The notes: a model not told the origin generated them from the letters alone. Numbered from the stretch's first letter, positions 10,693 to 23,793 are shown. The stretch: 64,000 bases of DNA from Trichoderma breve (GCF_028502605.1 NC_079236.1:3968001-4032000), one strand, 5' to 3'. Translations and numbers: made by a program.

Positions 10693-12715
10693 TTAGATGT
10701 ATCGAACCAGCTGGAGCAGCTTCTTGAAGTTGGGAACACCGAATCCAGTTGTAGGATCCCATCCCTTGGTCGCGTTCCAGTGTGCTCCTGGGACATTGCC
10801 GGCCTATCCAAGCGTTAGTTTTGCTGCTTCATATACTTGAGATGAGGTCTTAGACTTACGCCAGGAAGAGGGGCACCAGTCTGGGTGTTGTTGCCGTTGC
10901 AGCCATCAGATTGACCGGCTGTGATATCCGTGAAACCCTGATAAGCATATTGGTAGATCAGTGGGTTCAGGAACCCAAGTGCGGGCTTGCCTTCGCGGAG
11001 ACGTGCATCGTTCAAGAGAGCAATGATACTAGCCACGATAGGGGAAGCTGCGGAAGTGCCTCCGCTTGGGGTAAGTTGACCACCCTGGAACACGGGGTAA
11101 CTATGTACTAGGTTAGCATCCTTCAAGTGGCTCACATCAAAACGAGACTTACTCAGGGCTCACACTGTGAGCTGCAACGTCGGGGAAGCCACGTCCAGAG
11201 AAATCGACATAAGGGCTGTAGTATTTCTTTGTCTCGGCGCTGATGTGGTTCTTTAGGTAGTTTCCAACGGCTTCCTCCTGGTACCAGGGGCGAGAGAAGT
11301 GGTAGCTGAAACCGCCAGATGAACCATCCCAGGCAACTTCTGGGTTGAAGCTCACAGTTCCACCTACGCTAGTGACGTAAGGGCATGTTGCCTGAAGAGA
11401 AGATAAATTAGTAGATGCACAAAATCAGGGCTTGTTGGAGAGAACATACCGGGAAGATGGGGTTGAATTGAGGAGTGGTGCTGTTGGTAGCAACGCAAGA
11501 GGCACCAACACCCTCGTCACCGGAAGACTCCAGGATGGAGATACCGCGCAGTCCCAGCAATCCAATTTGGTTGCACACTCGAACAGCATAGGCGTGGGGA
11601 ACTGTCTGCTCCTCGTCGCCGTAGGAGTTGGTGATAACCTGGGGGATCTTGGAGTTGGGCTTTGACAAGAGATACTCGAAGTACTGCAAGTAAGGCTCGT
11701 TCTCGTTGGGAGTTCCTGCTGGCTCAACGGGGTCTGGGAAGTACGGTGGGCTTCCAGCAGTGATGAACTCTGTGATGGGCAGAGGGTGTGCGATTGTCAA
11801 AATGTTTTGGACATCCAAGTTGGCCTCGCCATCGTCGTCATCAGAAGGAGGCTGGGGCAAATCTGTTCCGCCATTGATCAGAACGACGGAGAAGTTCTGG
11901 CTGGCAAATCCAAAGTGCTGCTCAAAGAGCTGAAGATCTGAAAAGCTTGCACTTTGGTTCAAGAAGGAGCCAAATCCGATTCTGCTGCCAGACTTGGCCG
12001 ATGGAGTGTATCCATCAACATTGTATTCTGTCCTAAGACAGTCTGGTTGGAAGACATTGAACGTCCTTCCTTCATAGACCAGAGTTCCTTGGCAGCTGGA
12101 AGGCTCCTGGCGGGCTGCCACACTTCGAGCCACTGAAGCCACGCTTCTCGCTTTCAAAGCTCGCGCGGCGTTGGTGGTGCCAAAGTAAGTCGTGGGCGAG
12201 ATAAGATCGATATGGTCGACAAGGTTCTGCGGGATCGAGTATTGGAGAGTTCTCACTTTCTTCGCACCAGTAGTGTCACTGTAAGTGTGGAAGTTTGTGC
12301 TCAGCATTGAGTTTGCAGTGGAAACATCGGTTTGAAACCAGATGCTGGCGCCTTGCTTGGTGTACTTGGTTACACCGTGAGACTTGAGCCAAGACTCCAC
12401 GGCTGCGCTGCTAGCATCGCTAGGCGCGAAGATCTCATTAATCTCATCGAGATCGAGATAGTTTCCGTAAGTCTTAGAGTTTGGCGTGGATACTGCTGCG
12501 AGCCTCGATTCCAGCTGATCAATGTTTTGCTGCGTAAGAGCGACTTGCAAGGTGATCTGGGACGAAGGGCTAGGGGCCGACGCCGCTGTCCATCCGTGAG
12601 GCAGTTTCTCGAGGCTTTCCACAAGGACGGAGGCAGTGGAGGCAGACACCTGCACACTGGCAAGGGAAAGGAGGCTGACCAGCCGCAGAGCTGTCGACGA
12701 CTTGGACTTAGGCAT
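10693..12715 (-). CDS. Secreted sedolisin (S53), second paralogue
   Basis: Four exons: 12715-11450, 11391-11153, 11100-10860 and 10803-10693, giving 618 aa. I start at the ATG giving MPKSKSS and a hydrophobic core ([16 protein letters not shown]) because it makes the better signal peptide; an in-frame ATG lies eight codons upstream. A propeptide with [18 protein letters not shown] is followed by the catalytic domain with GEANLDVQ (E297 and D301), the oxyanion region [10 protein letters not shown] and the nucleophile in SGGTSAASP (about S518). The ending [13 protein letters not shown] is a family hallmark and sits in a 36-codon last exon. It is diverged from the sedolisin at 3.7-5.8 kb in both sequence and intron positions, so this is not a recent tandem duplicate. 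Confidence 0.93.
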
Positions 12716-15369
12716 GATGGGCGCGACAATGGATGACAATGGAGCAAATCACTGCCCTGAGTCGGGGCGGGTTGGGGATTCTTATGGCACTTTCCATAAT
12801 ACTATCATAGCTGAGCCTCGGAAGCTGCTCAATGCCAATTGAGGATAATGCCATTCAAAAGATCCAATGCGATCTCTCCACTTAATGATGCAATGTTGTG
12901 ATTAACTACTGTTCTTGTGTATGTACACCCGCAACGATCGGATGTTTGCGCTAGGATATATATGCAGGGGTCGGACAAAATATCAGAACTTGGCACGGCT
13001 GCAAGATTACGATTACCGTACCCCGCGGTCTTTTCAGAAGTTCTTGGCTATCTAGCCCCTTAATAGGCAGGTCAAAGCAAGCCGCAGCATCGATTGGTCG
13101 GAAGCTAGTGGCTCAGGGCCTGTCAGACAGTGCCGTGGTTCCGGGCCGCGAAGCAAAAATGGCAGTACGGAGCAGCACTTTTGAGATAGATCCTGAGGAC
13201 TCCGGCAGGCGCTGGACAAACTAATGAGATAGCCAATCTTTTACTCCTTGCGCTAATTGTAGAGGCTCTGCAGCTGTATAATGCACTCCGTCTGTTCCCT
13301 ATGACACGATGAAGTGGCGAATTAAGCGTGCCAGCACTTCTACTTACTCGTAGTGGCCTGGGCTTCTACGTTGATCAAACAGGCGAAAATCTCACCTTCA
13401 ATGCTGTTTGTGAAACCGTAGGTAGAATTAGCGGTGAAGTACACAGAGTATGGCTATATCTAACCATAAATAGCTGTGAGCTTGAGTATCATTGTCAGCG
13501 TAGCTTTGCAAGGATGGCGAGTCAATTTCACCCTATCCACTATCTATCCAGCCGCGATTGAGCTATTCAATTGGAAGAAGACCGAGAGAGATTGGTCGGA
13601 TCGTACGGAGTACAGCATAATATGCTGTATATACAGTATTTACTCGTATTTGGAACTTCTGGTTGCTCAAAAGGCTAATCTACAACTGGCTTAGCACAGG
13701 GACTTTGTTGTGGCCGACGACGGCGATCAAAAGTTCATCCCAAATTGCCACAAGAAGCGCACGAGATGCTGGATAAGGTAAATCTCTTATTAACGACAAT
13801 CGAAGTGATAAAAAAGTTCCTCTGATACAGGTAGACTGGGTACATTTTTGAAGACTTTGCATTATTAACATCTGCCATTGCCGTTGCTATTTTTGTCGAA
13901 ACTCCGAGCGCGTTTTCACGCAACTGCCTCTTTCTGTCGCAGCTTTTGGGTTACTTTTTCAACTTCTCATTTTGAGAATTCACGTTCACGCAACCATATG
14001 CCATAACAATACTCGCTTTTGAGTCAATTCAACTAGCTCCAATAACATAACTTATAATAATGAAGTTAAACATATGCATCGAAACTATTAGAAGCAGTAT
14101 GCAATACTCCCGCGCCATATCCCTAGCTACATCTCGCCATTCTGATGTAAGTAGGTAGATCACGGATGCGGTACCCATATCTGTTCGGTTGTGTCAATAT
14201 GCCTAGTAAGCTTCAATTGGTCTCTTTCATCATTTTGTTTACTCCCAAGTCCAGCAAACCTTCAATAGCATCGGCTCTTCAGTGCCAAAACCTGTGATGT
14301 GGTTACCAAAAATATCGGTGAACATTTGTCCGCTTTTCTCTAATCGGCTGTTACCTTCCAAAATTATAAATGATATTTTTGCCGGCATACGGTAAGATAT
14401 TAGGCCATGGGGTTGCACTTAGCTAGCGCCTCCATTAACCCGCATGGGGCGTATCAAAAAGTTCTTCACGCAGAAGCAAAGAGAGCGTTGCGTCCAGGGC
14501 AGATACCAGCGAGCTTTGAGCCATTGACCTTTGCTGCTAAACTAGTATGATGGATATTACCGAAACAGTGCCGGTGATGATGAACAAGTCCATTGACTTC
14601 GCAACATAAGATGTTAACAAGGAAGATCAAGTCCAAGCACGACAGTGAAGGATACTATGAAGAATCTTCATGAGCTTCTATAGACCGTTCACAGTACTTG
14701 CTTGTAGGTTTGATATGGCACATCTAGACAGCCATGGGAGAACTAAAAAAGTGATAAGTTACAACTCAGGCATAGGACTCAATAGAACAAAGAAAGAGAG
14801 AAGTAACTCATCACCACCTCGGTGGGTCAGAAAGGGGGATCAGCACACGGCCAGCCACAAGATCAGCTCTATGTCTCCAGTGGCTAACCACGTGGCTACT
14901 ATCTATGTACATAAACATAATCAATAGTGCTGTCACATTATATATTAGACATAAATGTAAGTTTAAGTAAGCCTTGTGTGTCGTAATCTCACTTCACGAA
15001 AGTTAATTGGTTAGAGTGCCTGCACGTCTCTCCCTCTAAAAAAACAAAAGCTTGCTGCCTTACTTATGCGGTCGAATATGTACTCCAGGGTGCCTACCAG
15101 CCAAATATGTCAACATGCATGAATCTAGCAAGAAACATTCTTAATAGCGAGTTTACGAATAGTATCGTGACCATCGATCAGTCAGGTGAGATCCATAGAC
15201 ATGGACAAGATTACCCTAAACTTTTGAGGCCAGCTTTTTAAGTCTTGCCCGCTAAACTTTATTAGACAACCTCAATTTTGGTTACTTCTTTGTGGCGATT
15301 TATATGCTTTCATTACAGGCCGATTCATGCATTTCCTCTGCATGCAGTAGCCAACTCCATTCCAGGTAT
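12716..15369. other. Long intergenic region
   Basis: About 2.65 kb. The first few hundred bases are the promoter of the second sedolisin. The rest has only short, motif-free frames on both strands and no repeats or RNA genes that I can support. The part near 15300 is the probable 3' region of the rhodopsin-like gene. Confidence 0.5.
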
Positions 15370-16642
15370 CTATCTCTTCTCTGAGTAGTGAATAGTATAC
15401 TCCACCGTCTTCTGAATTCCAGCACCATTCTCATTCGACCCAAGGGGTAAGATATTCTCTTCGCTTCCTGTATTTGAGTGACTCCCTCGAAGAGTTGCCA
15501 TGTGAATAACATCAGGCTCCCTACTTGACTCCGCCCAGTTATCTCCATGCGGCTGACTTCTTCTTGTTCGTTTTGACTGTTCCGCGTAGCCCGAAGACCC
15601 GTACCTGTTGGCCGAGCTTTTACTCCTCAGAGCCGGGAAGAGTTTGACAACCAACGGGCGTAGAATTGGCAAGCTTGCACAAATGATAGCCACATTGGGC
15701 TCGATGATAGTCCACATCACGTTCGCGATATCATATGTATTGTCGGGAGAAGTAGCGAACACATCAAGTGTTGCGACTCGGAGGCATGAAGTAACCACGA
15801 CGAAGATGCCAACGGCAAAGACAGCCATTAGAGCGATTTTCTGAGCCCGAGGAACCTCTAGTTGATAGACCAGAGGCATAGGAAGCAACAAGATTATAAT
15901 ATCGGTAGCAATCGAAAAGCCGGCGTTTGCGAACCAGAACGTAGCAAGGTCGATGCAAGTTCCCGGTAGAGTCTTGTTGAATGCTTTGACAACGGGGCTG
16001 CACTGGAAAATGGTCGCGATCATCGACGAGATGCAATAGATGACCACACAGGTAAGTACACCCCAGCAAGCCCATCTAATCCATCCAACAATCTTGAATA
16101 GACGTAGATACAGCAGCAGAATGGAGCATTTGCTGAGATTAATGGCTGCCTTGTAGGTGACTTGGGACATGTACAGGTACTGATCGCCCTCCTTGTATTA
16201 GACAGATATTGAGAACCAACGAATAGCACACATAATAACGTACTTTGAGAGTTTCATATTTATTGTGTGCTTCTATATATACGAAATGGCGGCCCATTCC
16301 ATAATGGCAAGCTGCAAAATCCATCAGCTTCGTGATGTAGCGGGGATCGCATCATTGTTCACTTACAGGCGACCAGAAATCCGCTAGTCAGAAGTGCAAA
16401 TATCTGAGTGATAGAAGATATTCAATCGTTAGGATCATATGTGGCTAATCTGGTCCAGGGATATTCACCAAGGCTGCAATGGCAGTCCAATCGTCAGGGC
16501 CCATCTTGCCACTCCTCAGTCGGGCCCAGACGCGCAACGCAACGACGATGGGACATATTACCACGAATATGGCAGAAGGGATGTATACTAAACGCGACAC
16601 ATTGTCATTTGGATTGGGAGCCGGTGCATCTGTGACGGCCAT
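15370..16642 (-). CDS. Fungal rhodopsin-domain integral membrane protein
   Basis: Four exons: 16642-16469, 16403-16367, 16311-16244 and 16191-15370, giving 366 aa. The start giving MAVTDAPAPNPND is preferred; an in-frame start 20 codons upstream is possible. Seven hydrophobic segments are visible: LVYIPSAIFVVICPIVVAL, IFALLTSGFLVA, the helix after YLYMSQVTYKAAINLSKCSIL, WACWGVLTCVVIYCI, FSIATDIIILLLPMPLVYQL, IALMAVFAVGIFVVVTSCL and one near ANVMWTIIEPNVAIICASL. The early GKMGPDDW loop and the IIEPNVAIICASLP block are characteristic of the large fungal rhodopsin-domain (PTH11-like without CFEM) family, putative plasma-membrane receptors. The C-terminal tail of about 90 residues is cytoplasmic-like and Ser/Arg-rich. 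Ligand unknown. Confidence 0.88.
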
Positions 16643-19205
16643 GTTGGACTTTGAGCGTCCTATTTCGACTTCAGTATGTAATGAATGATGTGAATTCTCC
16701 AAAACACCACAACCAAGCTCCGAAGCTCACAGAGGGCGGCTACCTTCACGCCATTATAATAATAGCTGTTTGATCTTAGGTTGCAATTGTACGAGACCTG
16801 TACTCAGCTAAACAGCTTCTGAATGGTCATACGGCAAGGGAGCGTCAACACATGATGCAAGGGCACGGCACTGGGTCCGTCGAGCTTCTTTCGATCAAGC
16901 TGAGAGGATCCAATGCTACAGTATCAGTGTCACTATGTCTAGGCCAGTTCACAAACAGTGGGAAGCAAGTGATTGGCGTCATACTCGTATGCAAAGAAGT
17001 GGTGTAATGAACAAGAAACAAGTCAGCCGCCGACTCATTTCCACCGTGACTTTCCTGTACGTTGTATCTACCGGCTTAAAATGAGTGGTGTAACGCAGTC
17101 ATGGATTATCCCGCTCTATCCCGCTCTATCCACACGTACCTGAGGACATCATAGCTATCTCTCTAGACACCAGACCAGGAGACAGGTCGGAGCACGAGTG
17201 CCGAGTCAAAATATCATCAGATTCGTACGATTTGCAACAAGGGTGACCCTGCGAATGTTCCGAATACTACTATTTTCATCGGCCCCCAACTCCATCCAAG
17301 CGACGACAGCCGAAGAGTTCTTCAAGAAAGGTTCAACATCCACGGCAAATATTTGGATAGTAGCATTTCTTACAGTCCTAGTCTAGCGTGAATAAAAGTT
17401 TTGCTTGTTTCATCGTAATTACACTTCCAGATATACATATCATGATCATTGGAGTCATATTTTAGTACACATCGCCACATGTGCGGCGATCTGTTGGTGG
17501 CTGGTACCCTGCATTCATGTGAGTGTGCAGGTTGAGGATAGGTACCAAATCTTCTCATCCTGAATCGGCTTCTGTGTTCATCTTTTACATGCTGAAGGCC
17601 TTGGTTCCATGTAGCTGGCTACTTCTTGTAATTTTCCTCCTTCTTTCTGTTGAAGCAGATTTATCATGCTATCCTACTGAGTATTCGGTGAGTCTTTGGT
17701 GCCTACCTATGTACAGTAGATGCTTAGAATCCAGTTGACTGAAGAATTCATCAGGTACCCATCTACTTATTAGGTAGTAAGAGATGTTTCTGGATGAACA
17801 GAGTACCTGTATGTACAAAGGGAGGGATGTGGAAATGCTAGACATCCACCACTTTGTCCAAGACAATCATCTCCGCCCTCCAACCAGGCCCCCTGTCGCA
17901 TCCACTCTGATGCATGTCTTGTGTTGGTTGTAAGGCTTTTCAAGCAAAAGTACTGCAAGAAAAAGCTCACATCTCCAGTTCATGACTGCCATTGGTCGTA
18001 AGTTTTTTTGGTTTCCGAAATGAATTGCAGGGAGAAATTCTTGTATATGTCGCTCAAGCGACCTAAGGCTACCTCCTGCGAAAACCGTTGATCCTTCTGA
18101 CCAAGAGCGAGATAGCCAGACCAACCAGCCGCTCGGCACTTGAAGCTCACGGCTTGTAGGAATATTGTGGCTTGATCAGTTGCTTTTACTAGTATTTTCC
18201 CGCGGGGATCCACCAGTCTACGGTAGTTGGCGATCAGCAAGTGGCTATTTGACAAGTCGCATGAAGATTATGGCAACGAAGGCGAACCAAGTCGAAGGGC
18301 GACCGAATCAGCTGCAGGACTGGAACCGGCATAATACAAACTAGGGCTAGTAATCTCTAGCTGCATCTTCATATGCCATACAACCGTACAGTAGTAGTGT
18401 TCATCATCTACAGGACTACTTCCACATGCTCAGTCTAGTACCTCGTCCGGCTGGGCAGGGCAAATCAGGCCATAACCCCTTCTTTAAATGGCCACGTTAC
18501 ATAGGCTGTTATATCACTGGTCTACTTTGACTTCTTGGTATAATTCGCTTCGTGTAAAGGTGGATTGCATTCCGCCTAAACCCATATGTTTTTAGCTGCA
18601 TGGTGCCCTCCATCGTCGCGATGCATCCGTCAAGGGTCGACCCTTGGCCAGGGCTTCCCTCCCGTTGAGAGTGCCGTCACTGGCGCTTTTTTCTCTTTTT
18701 TTTTTTCGAACAACCTCATATAACGATTGGGTTAGATGGCATACAAGGGACGGAGAGGCTAAAGCGCACATCATGTGGCATCAAGGCCGAGACTCCTGTC
18801 CTACCTGCGGCTGACCCAATGAGTATACTCGATACAGAAGACTCGTATGCAACAGCGCATTGCTACAATAGATTCCTTGTCGCATTGCTTAACGAGGGTT
18901 CATCTTTCACTATCCGACTGAACATGCAGCTTGACGGAGCTCTGTCTGGGCCAACTAGCTCATAGCTAATCTCTGTCACCTCTTTGCCCTCTTTTATACG
19001 TCCATCCCTCGTGGCAGCCACATTGTTGCCATTCTCGCCACATTGAACGTCACACAGCGACACTATCCGGGGACCTGTATAGGTCTTAGCTCTGCCTTTT
19101 TACCGAATTTCCTCTTCCTTTTTGTCCTTGATCTGTGAAAAGCCTCTTTACCTTCGCGTGGCTTGTCATTTCCATCAATCATCGGGATATCGGAACGGCC
19201 TCATC
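16643..19205. other. Intergenic region between divergent genes
   Basis: About 2.5 kb separating the rhodopsin-like gene (minus) from the MFS transporter (plus), so it carries both promoters. Short frames at 17770-18255 show no motif. A small exact tandem repeat is at 17107-17131. The last 100 bp before 19206 are pyrimidine-rich (CTCTTCCTTTTTG), typical of a fungal leader. Confidence 0.5.
17107..17131 (+). repeat. Short tandem repeat, unit CCGCTCTATC
   Basis: Two exact 10-bp copies flanked by partial copies (TATC before, C after). Could be neutral slippage or a pair of protein-binding sites; no evidence decides. Confidence 0.7.
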
Positions 19206-20749
19206 ATGTCGGCGGTCGAGGAAAAGCAACCCGTCGAGACGGGCGAGCAAGTGGCTCCAAAGTCGCACCAGGAAAGCAGTTCTGACTTCTCAGACGGCCC
19301 AATTGATCCCAAGGCCGAGAGCAGGCTAGTTGCAAAGCTCGACTTCATCATATTTCCTACTTTCTTCGTGATTTATATGATGTCGTTTTTGGATCGCATC
19401 AATATTAGCAATGCGCGTATTCAAGGAATGGTTGCAGACCTTGATCTCACGGGAAATCGGTTCAATGTCGCGCTTTTTGTAAGTCTTCAACGAATGAATC
19501 CATGCCATCATCATACAGAACTAACGTTGTACAGACTTATTACATCTCCTACATCCTGTTGGAGGTTCCGTCCAATATGGTCATCAAGAGGTTTCGCCCT
19601 TCCTTGTACCTTTCCACCTTGATGTTTTGCTGGGGCATCATCAACATGTGTATGGGATTTGTTCATTCATATAGTGCTCTTATTGGTCTGCGATTCCTCC
19701 TTGGGATTTTCGAGGCCGGCGTCCTGCCCGGCATCATATACGTCACGTCAATGTATTACAAGCGACACGAGTATCAAAAGCGCATGTCCTTCTTCTTCTG
19801 CAGTACCGTTGTCGCCGGTGCATTTGGAGGGCTTTTGGCCTACGCCATCGCCAAGCTTGGCGGTCATCACGGCTTTGCTGCTTGGCGCTGGATCTTCATC
19901 ATCGAGGGCGCCATAACTTCTACTCTCGCCATCATTGCCGCGTTTCTTATCATTGACTGGCCAGAGCAGACCAAATATCTCAACGCAGAAGAGAAAGAGC
20001 TGCTCCGTCGCCGCCTTGCCGCTGATGTCGACGAATCGTGCCGCATGGATGTCCTCAACAAGACTTCGTTCAAGATGATCATGTCGGACTACAAGATCTG
20101 GCTTGGAGCCCTGGTATACATGGGTGTCGGCGTTCCTGGTCTATCTGGAACATTCTTCCTTCCCACTATCCTCCTCGAGTTCAACTGGAAAGCTCAGGAG
20201 GCGCAAGTCCGCACAATCCCTGTTTATGTGGTTGCAGGTGGTACGATGCTCATCTGTGCCTGGGCTTCTGACAAACTCAGACACCGCTTTAGCTTCTTCG
20301 TTGCCGGAACTAGCTTGGTGACCATTGGCTACGGAATGCTTCTTGCACAAGAAGGAAAGTCTCGAGACTACAAGTTTGGTGCGGTGTTCTTGGTGTTTGG
20401 CGGTGCCTACATGGTTACGCCCATGGCACTTGCATGGCTGCAAAATAACCTCTCGGGCCACTGGAAGCGCGCATTCGGATCTTCAATCCAAGTCACAATA
20501 GGCAATATCGCTGGCATCATTGGAAGCAACATTTACCTTGTCAACGAAGCTCCCACCTATGTCACTGGTTACAGTGTTTCGCTTGCCATGATGTGGCTGG
20601 GAATGATCTGTGCCACTATCCTGGCTGTGCTCATGTGGAGAGAAAATAAGAAGCGCGATGCTGGTGAGCGGGATGACAGGCTGAACCTTCCAGAGGATGT
20701 GAAGAACAACCTGGGCGATGCGTATCCCACATTTCGATTTACTCTCTAA
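19206..20749 (+). CDS. MFS transporter, anion:cation symporter (Dal5/Tna1-like)
   Basis: Two exons, 19206-19478 and 19535-20749, give 495 aa. The start at MSAVEEKQPVE leaves a typical hydrophilic N-terminal tail of about 55 residues. About twelve membrane segments follow. FFVIYMMSFLDRINISNARI at the first helix is the hallmark of the ACS family (allantoate permease Dal5, nicotinate Tna1 and relatives). RFLLGIFEAGVLPGIIYVTSMYY and EAPTYVTGYSVSLAMMW also fit. Substrates in this family are small organic anions such as nicotinate, allantoate or biotin precursors; this one cannot be specified. The next gene downstream on the same strand is a thiamine-diphosphate enzyme, a possible functional partner for a 2-oxo acid, but with over 1 kb between them. 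Confidence 0.92.
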
Positions 20750-20870
20750 GAAGCTACTTTCTTCTGGCGGATTATCTCCTTTACAAAGAGCTCTCTTTCT
20801 AATCTTAGATACCCTGTGTTAAATAAGCTATGGCAATAGAAGCGATATACGTGCCATAATGCTCGTCTCG

Positions 20871-20893
20871 CCCCCAAGGCCCCCAAGGCCCCC
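20871..20893 (+). repeat. CCCCCAAGG tandem repeat
   Basis: Two exact 9-bp copies plus CCCCC, downstream of the transporter stop. Function unknown. Confidence 0.7.
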
Positions 20894-21579
20894 TATGCAG
20901 CCCTTGCACCATTACACTCATCCTTGGGCGATTAGTGTGATGGAAAGGGCTGAATGTGTTTCTGCATTTCTGAATGGTTCAATTCTCAGCAGGTAAAGTG
21001 GAAACGTTCATGATGCCTCAACACCCGACGCACAATAGCAAAAACATCCATGTACGTACTCGTACATATGCACGTTGTATTGCTAGCGAGAGGCTTCATG
21101 CGGACTACCTTCCATAATAGTTCGGCCCGGTTGCGTTGGATGGTGTATATATGCAGCTACTTAGTAGGTGCAGCAAACATGTGCAAAGTATATAGTTTGT
21201 GTATACTGTACACGATGTATGCTGTACAGAGTGATATTGCTTGTTGAGCACAAGATATTAGCCAGGTTTCCTGCAGTGCTAGTACTGGTACTTCAATAGA
21301 TCTCCGCTGCAGTACTGGATGCAAGGGAGTAACTCGTCTCCATTTATACGAGTATCACTAGATAGACACTAAAGAAAACTTCATTTGTTCTCGAGTCTCT
21401 CCGAAGGGATTTGGGTGGTTCGCTGTAGTGTTTAGAACACTGTTGGCGGGCGAGAACAGAGCATGAGAGCTAGCCTTGAACGAGGTGATGATGCTACCCT
21501 ACTGGAACATTCGAGGGCCCATAGACCCGTAACTCGCACAGGCGGACAGGGATAGAGTCCCGCGGCAGACTAACTCACT

Positions 21580-21593
21580 GGGGTCTGTTCCCC
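21580..21593. promoter_or_regulatory. Inverted repeat GGGG-N6-CCCC upstream of ThDP enzyme
   Basis: GGGGTCTGTTCCCC lies about 325 bp before the ATG. The flanking CTGGGG fits the SYGGRG consensus of CreA-type carbon repressors on one strand, so a carbon-regulation site is possible but unproven. It could equally be a chance arrangement in this GC-rich patch. Confidence 0.3.
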
Positions 21594-21916
21594 GTCGGGA
21601 CGGACTGGGAGGTCATGTTTGCCTCCTACAGTACCGTACAAGTTGGGGTCCAGACTGTCGACTCCAGCTACTACGGGAGGTTCAAAAAGACTAGGGGGCC
21701 TGCGTGGAGGCTCGCTAATGATCGGCGCTGAATCGGGGGACTGGAATGATTTCATGCAGCTCGGCAGCAGGAACGGCATCCATCTCCAAAACCCTTTAAC
21801 AAGGGCGTAACAGCCAACTTCCTAAGGAGCCATGATAGTCTCGCTGTGCTACTTGCCGCCCAGCGTTTCAGAAAGAATATATCCTTGTGCGTGCCTACGT
21901 GTAAAGACAAGTCACC

Positions 21917-23793
21917 ATGTATTCGACGTCCTTTGCTTTCTTTGAGGCGATATGGGATGCAGGGGTCACACATTGTTTCGTCAATCTGGGATCAGATCAT
22001 CCAGGTATGATCGAGGCAATGGTCCAGGGCCAGCGAGAAGCCAAGGGAAAATTTCCGCGTATCATTACCTGCCCTAGTGAGGTATCATCCTTCTTCCTAT
22101 AGAGCCTAGTCCTTTGTAAGGGTGGCTGCTAATAGCTGCGAGCATGAGTAGATGGTGGCAATGTCCATGGCAGATGGCTATGCTCGTTTAACTGGCAAGC
22201 CACAATGTGTCATTGTCCATGTCGATGTCGGCACGCAAGCTCTTGGCGTTGCCGTTCACAACGCTTCAAGCGGCCATGCTCCCGTCCTCATCTTTGCGGG
22301 CATGTCCCCTTTCACTCAGGAGGGTGAGATGCGCGGCTCACGTACTGAGTTTATTCACTGGTTGCAAGATGTACCTGACCAAAAGGCTATCCTTGGGCAA
22401 TACTGCCGATATACAGCTGAAATTAAAACCGGTGTCAACATCAAGCAGATGGTCAATCGAGCCTTGCAATTTTCCAGAACTGCTCCACATGGCCCAGTCT
22501 ATCTCTGTGCTGCAAGAGAAGTCATGGAAGCAGAGATCAAGCCATATTCCATCAACCAGAAACACTGGGATCCGGTCGACCTAGGCGGGCTTTCCTCAAG
22601 GGCGGCGAGTAATATTGCCGAGTCATTGGCCAATGCTAAGAAGCCATTGATAGTGACTGGCTACTCTGGTCGCAATCACAGCATCCCTGACTCACTCGTC
22701 GAGTTAGCTGATACTGTCAAAGCATTGCGCGTGCTTGACACAGCGGGTAGTGACATGTGCTTCCCTGGCAACCATCCGGCGTGGCTTGGAGTTAGACAAG
22801 GCGCCGATGAATCCATTCCGGAAGCCGACGTTATCCTGGTTTTGGACTGCGATGTTCCGTGGATCCAAACACGCTGCAAGCCCAGCCCAGACGCCAGGAT
22901 TTTCCACATAGACGCCGATCCCCTGAAGCAACGGATGCCTCTATTCTATATTGAGTCTGAAGCTCGATATTTAGCTGATAGTCTGACATCTATTAGACAA
23001 ATCCTTGACTATCTCAAGACAGGCGACTCAGCCAAGATACTGGCATCGAAAGACCAAACTGTGGCCGAAGAGACCCGCCATCAGTCTTACTCTTCCAAGC
23101 TTCAACGTATTGATGACGCGGCCCAGCCATTTTCTAATGGCAGCTTCGGGACAGCCTATCTGAGTAAAGTGCTGCGTACCGTCTGTCCAGAGAATACCAT
23201 ATGGGCTGTCGAGGCAGTGACAAATACAGGCTTTATCCACGATAACGTAAGGCCAACACAACCAGGCTCCTGGATCAATTGCGGAGGCGGTGGCCTTGGC
23301 TGGTCTGGCGGTGGTGCTCTAGGTATCAAGCTGGCTACTGATGCCGAGGGAAAAGGCCAATTCGTTTGCCAAGTTGTAGGTGATGGAACATATCTCTTTT
23401 CCATACCTGGAAGTGTCTACTGGATCTCTAAACGATACAACATTCCCATATTAACCATCGTATTGAACAATAATGGTAAGCTGCATGTCAGAGACTTGAG
23501 AAAGCCTTGTAGCACGCTGACAAATTCATACAGGATGGAACGCGCCGAGAAAATCTTACATGTTGATTCATCCTGACGGTGTGGCTGCTCAGGCAACTAA
23601 TGAGGAAATGAACATTTCGTTCAGTCCATCGCCGGATTATGCTGGCATAGCAGCGGCAGCTGGAGCAGGTGATATCCATGCGCTGAAGGTGACAAAGGCT
23701 AGTGAGCTCGAAAGCATTCTTAGAGATGCAGTAGCCAAAGTCAAGGCTGGAAAGACGGCTGTTGTAGATTGCAAAGTAGTACCCGACTGTTAG
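21917..23793 (+). CDS. Thiamine-diphosphate-dependent enzyme (acetolactate synthase/decarboxylase-like)
   Basis: Three exons, 21917-22081, 22152-23475 and 23534-23793, give 582 aa. Three-domain ThDP architecture. The Pyr domain starts at SFAFFEAIWDAGVTHCFVNL and contains the activating glutamate in CPSE (E55), directly before intron 1, followed by MADGYARLTGKP. A middle Rossmann-like domain has KPLIVTGYSGRNHSI. The PP domain has the Mg/ThDP-binding motif GDG (about 465-467) followed about 26 residues later by LNNNG, split by intron 2. It resembles fungal acetolactate-synthase-like or benzoylformate-decarboxylase-like proteins distinct from Ilv2: there is no obvious mitochondrial targeting peptide. 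Likely acts on a 2-oxo acid; substrate unknown. Confidence 0.88.

Larger units (their letters stand above)
20750..21916. other. Intergenic region, promoter of ThDP enzyme
   Basis: Carries the 3' region of the transporter, a C-rich direct repeat (CCCCCAAGG twice plus a partial copy, 20871-20893) and a G/C-rich segment at 21450-21750 with an inverted repeat listed separately. No gene is supported; the short frames at 21570-21973 are motif-free. Confidence 0.5.

Noticed and set aside
12332..12736. 134-codon plus frame
   Set aside because: Antisense shadow of the second sedolisin exon 1.
14980..15060. Possible tRNA-like stretch
   Set aside because: Contains GGTTAGAGTG but I could not form the acceptor stem or find a proper B box; a tRNA scan would decide.
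17669..18255. Cluster of overlapping minus-strand frames
   Set aside because: Three frames overlap, none has a recognisable motif, and joining them needs unsupported splice sites.
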